Program-made: the position numbers and the translations under genes
Shown: positions 62,041 to 64,000 of the stretch, piece by piece
Numbering within the stretch: the stretch's first letter is position 1
How the letters are laid out: each line of letters opens with the position of its first letter
Notes under the pieces: model-generated
What the model was told of the DNA's origin: nothing
The model's database searches: none
What the model saw: only the letters and a program-made list of their open reading frames with translations
Assembly (NCBI RefSeq): GCF_036417845.1
Contig: NC_089981.1
Span: 80,393,268-80,457,267, forward strand
From: Apteryx mantelli
Taxonomy: Eukaryota; Chordata; Aves; Apterygiformes; Apterygidae
Reading direction: 5' to 3'
DNA length: 64,000 nt

Positions 62041-63184
62041 GGGTGTTTGTGTGAAATGATCTCTCTTCGTGCCCCCCCCCCCCCCCATCTGCTTTTTCCC
62101 GTGGAGGTCGTTAATTCTGCTGCTTTATTGCGCTGGTGTCACCTGCGCTTCCTCCCAGCCGCTGGCCCCAGGCCTCCCGACGCGTAGGAGCGCAGCTGTA
62201 ATGCCGGGGACAGTAGCGTAGCACAGATAAAAATGAAGATCTCATTTTCTGCACGCGTTTAGAAATGCAACTTTGATCTCGGGAGATGGAATGGGTGAGG
62301 GGAAGGAGAGAGACTGATTTGTGCTACTTTTTTTTCTTCTTCAGGGAGAGAGAGAGGAGGGGAAAACGTGATCCTGCGAGAGGAGGAGGAGAGGGAGAAT
62401 ATGTGATATGCTGCCAGTGTGCAGCAGCAGCACCAAGCAGGTGTGGCTGGGAGGGTTCCCGATAAGAGCTGCCTGCTGCTGCCCTTACAGGTTAGTGCTG
62501 CCAGTTCCTCTCCCTGCTGTAGGAGAAAGAGGGGCAGCATGTCCCGAAATCCCCTGGTGGGAGCTGCAGCTTGTGTTCCCTGCCCTACGGCAGCAGTGAT
62601 TTTTGTGCCCATGAGGTGAGGGAGAAAGACTTGTGGGCTCCCAGCTTATCTGTGTGGAAGTGGGGTGAGCAACAGGGAGGCTGTGCTCCTCCCAGCACCG
62701 GTGCAGCCGCTCCTGGAGCGTGCCGTGAGAGGTTACAGGCGCCGGGTTATGTCACCTTTCTCTGTGCTGGCCCAGCTCTTTGAGGATGGGGGCAGTACGA
62801 GCTATGCTGCTTGCACCATGAATTGCTAGTGGTCAGGAAACGTTCAGGAAAAGAAAGTCGTCTTTTTTTTTCTTTTAACTATACTTCTGCTTTTCAGCCA
62901 TTGACTTCAACTGCATACTTCTTTTTGGAAATGGTCCTTCCATCAGATCCCCAGTCCCACTTTGCTGTGGGAATATTTGCGCTGCTCTAGAGCTGTGGCT
63001 CCCACCCGTGGCACACGGGCAGTGAATCTTCACGACTGCCGGTTGCCACAAGTAATTTAACATGTGAATGCATCTGCAAGTGGCAGCACCAGGTCCCGTG
63101 GCTCAGGGAAATTTGGGAACTGCAGCTGTATACTGGTGTATTTCTACACTTAATAAAGTTGTGTGTCCTTTTTTTTGTGTTCAG
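61394..63184 (+). other. CEP170B: CEP170B 5' intron (inferred)
   Basis: It runs from the 61394 donor to the acceptor TTTTTTTTGTGTTCAG ending at 63184. It contains a C run at 62072-62085 and a possible alternative non-coding exon, 62491-62615, bounded by CCCTTACAG and GAG|GTGAGG; the latter is only weakly supported. Confidence 0.5.

Positions 63185-64000
<816 letters not shown>

Noticed and set aside
60874-62187. A 437-codon open frame on the + strand
   Set aside because: It runs through the minisatellite and then the CpG island. Composition is Gly/Arg/Ala/Pro low complexity with no domain, and it overlaps the CEP170B promoter. It is open because GC-rich DNA has few stops.

Overview
This is vertebrate nuclear DNA, most likely from a bird. 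Two genes are recognisable, both on the + strand. The first is ZBTB42, a BTB/POZ plus C2H2 zinc-finger repressor, with its whole coding sequence in one exon at 19142-20572. The second is CEP170B, of which only the first coding exon (63216-63320) lies in the window. In human the order AKT1 - ZBTB42 - CEP170B is known from 14q32.33, so the pair is conserved synteny. The avian or sauropsid call rests on old CR1 retrotransposon relics, the absence of Alu, L1 or B-type SINEs, GC-rich promoter islands in otherwise AT-rich spacer, and the proteins themselves. No bacterial-type operons, CRISPR arrays or phage genes are present.

Layout. 1-17160 is AT-rich intergenic DNA with one CR1 relic and one orphan CpG-rich patch near 15 kb; no AKT1 coding exon is visible. 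17200-18460 is the ZBTB42 CpG-island promoter, with two candidate first exons (donors at 17712 and 18346) and a TATA box at 18001. A short intron (18346-19127) leads to the coding exon, which continues into a 3'UTR of about 3.5 kb ending near a poly(A) signal at 24105. 24330-24880 holds a second CpG-rich, TATA-containing patch with a good splice donor, a possible unannotated transcript start. 24.9-60.3 kb is intergenic: CR1 relics, microsatellites, AT-rich blocks resembling conserved enhancers, and one unexplained exon-like open frame at 48102-48238. A 13-copy minisatellite of about 33 bp units (60690-61124) abuts the CEP170B CpG-island promoter (61130-62040). CEP170B then has a non-coding first exon, an intron of about 1.8 kb and the coding exon for the start of its FHA domain.

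Function. ZBTB42 is a nuclear, sequence-specific repressor closely related to ZBTB18. CEP170B is a centrosome and microtubule-associated protein. Nothing suggests that they act in one pathway; they are neighbours by ancestry. I found no convincing new multi-gene system. The best leads are the duplicated 3' splice site before the ZBTB42 coding exon, the latent N-terminal extension shared with ZBTB18, the 24.5 kb promoter-like patch, a retrocopy-like AATAAA plus A25 tail at 27.1 kb, and the exon-like frame at 48.1 kb. All repeat-family and regulatory calls were made by eye without a database search.
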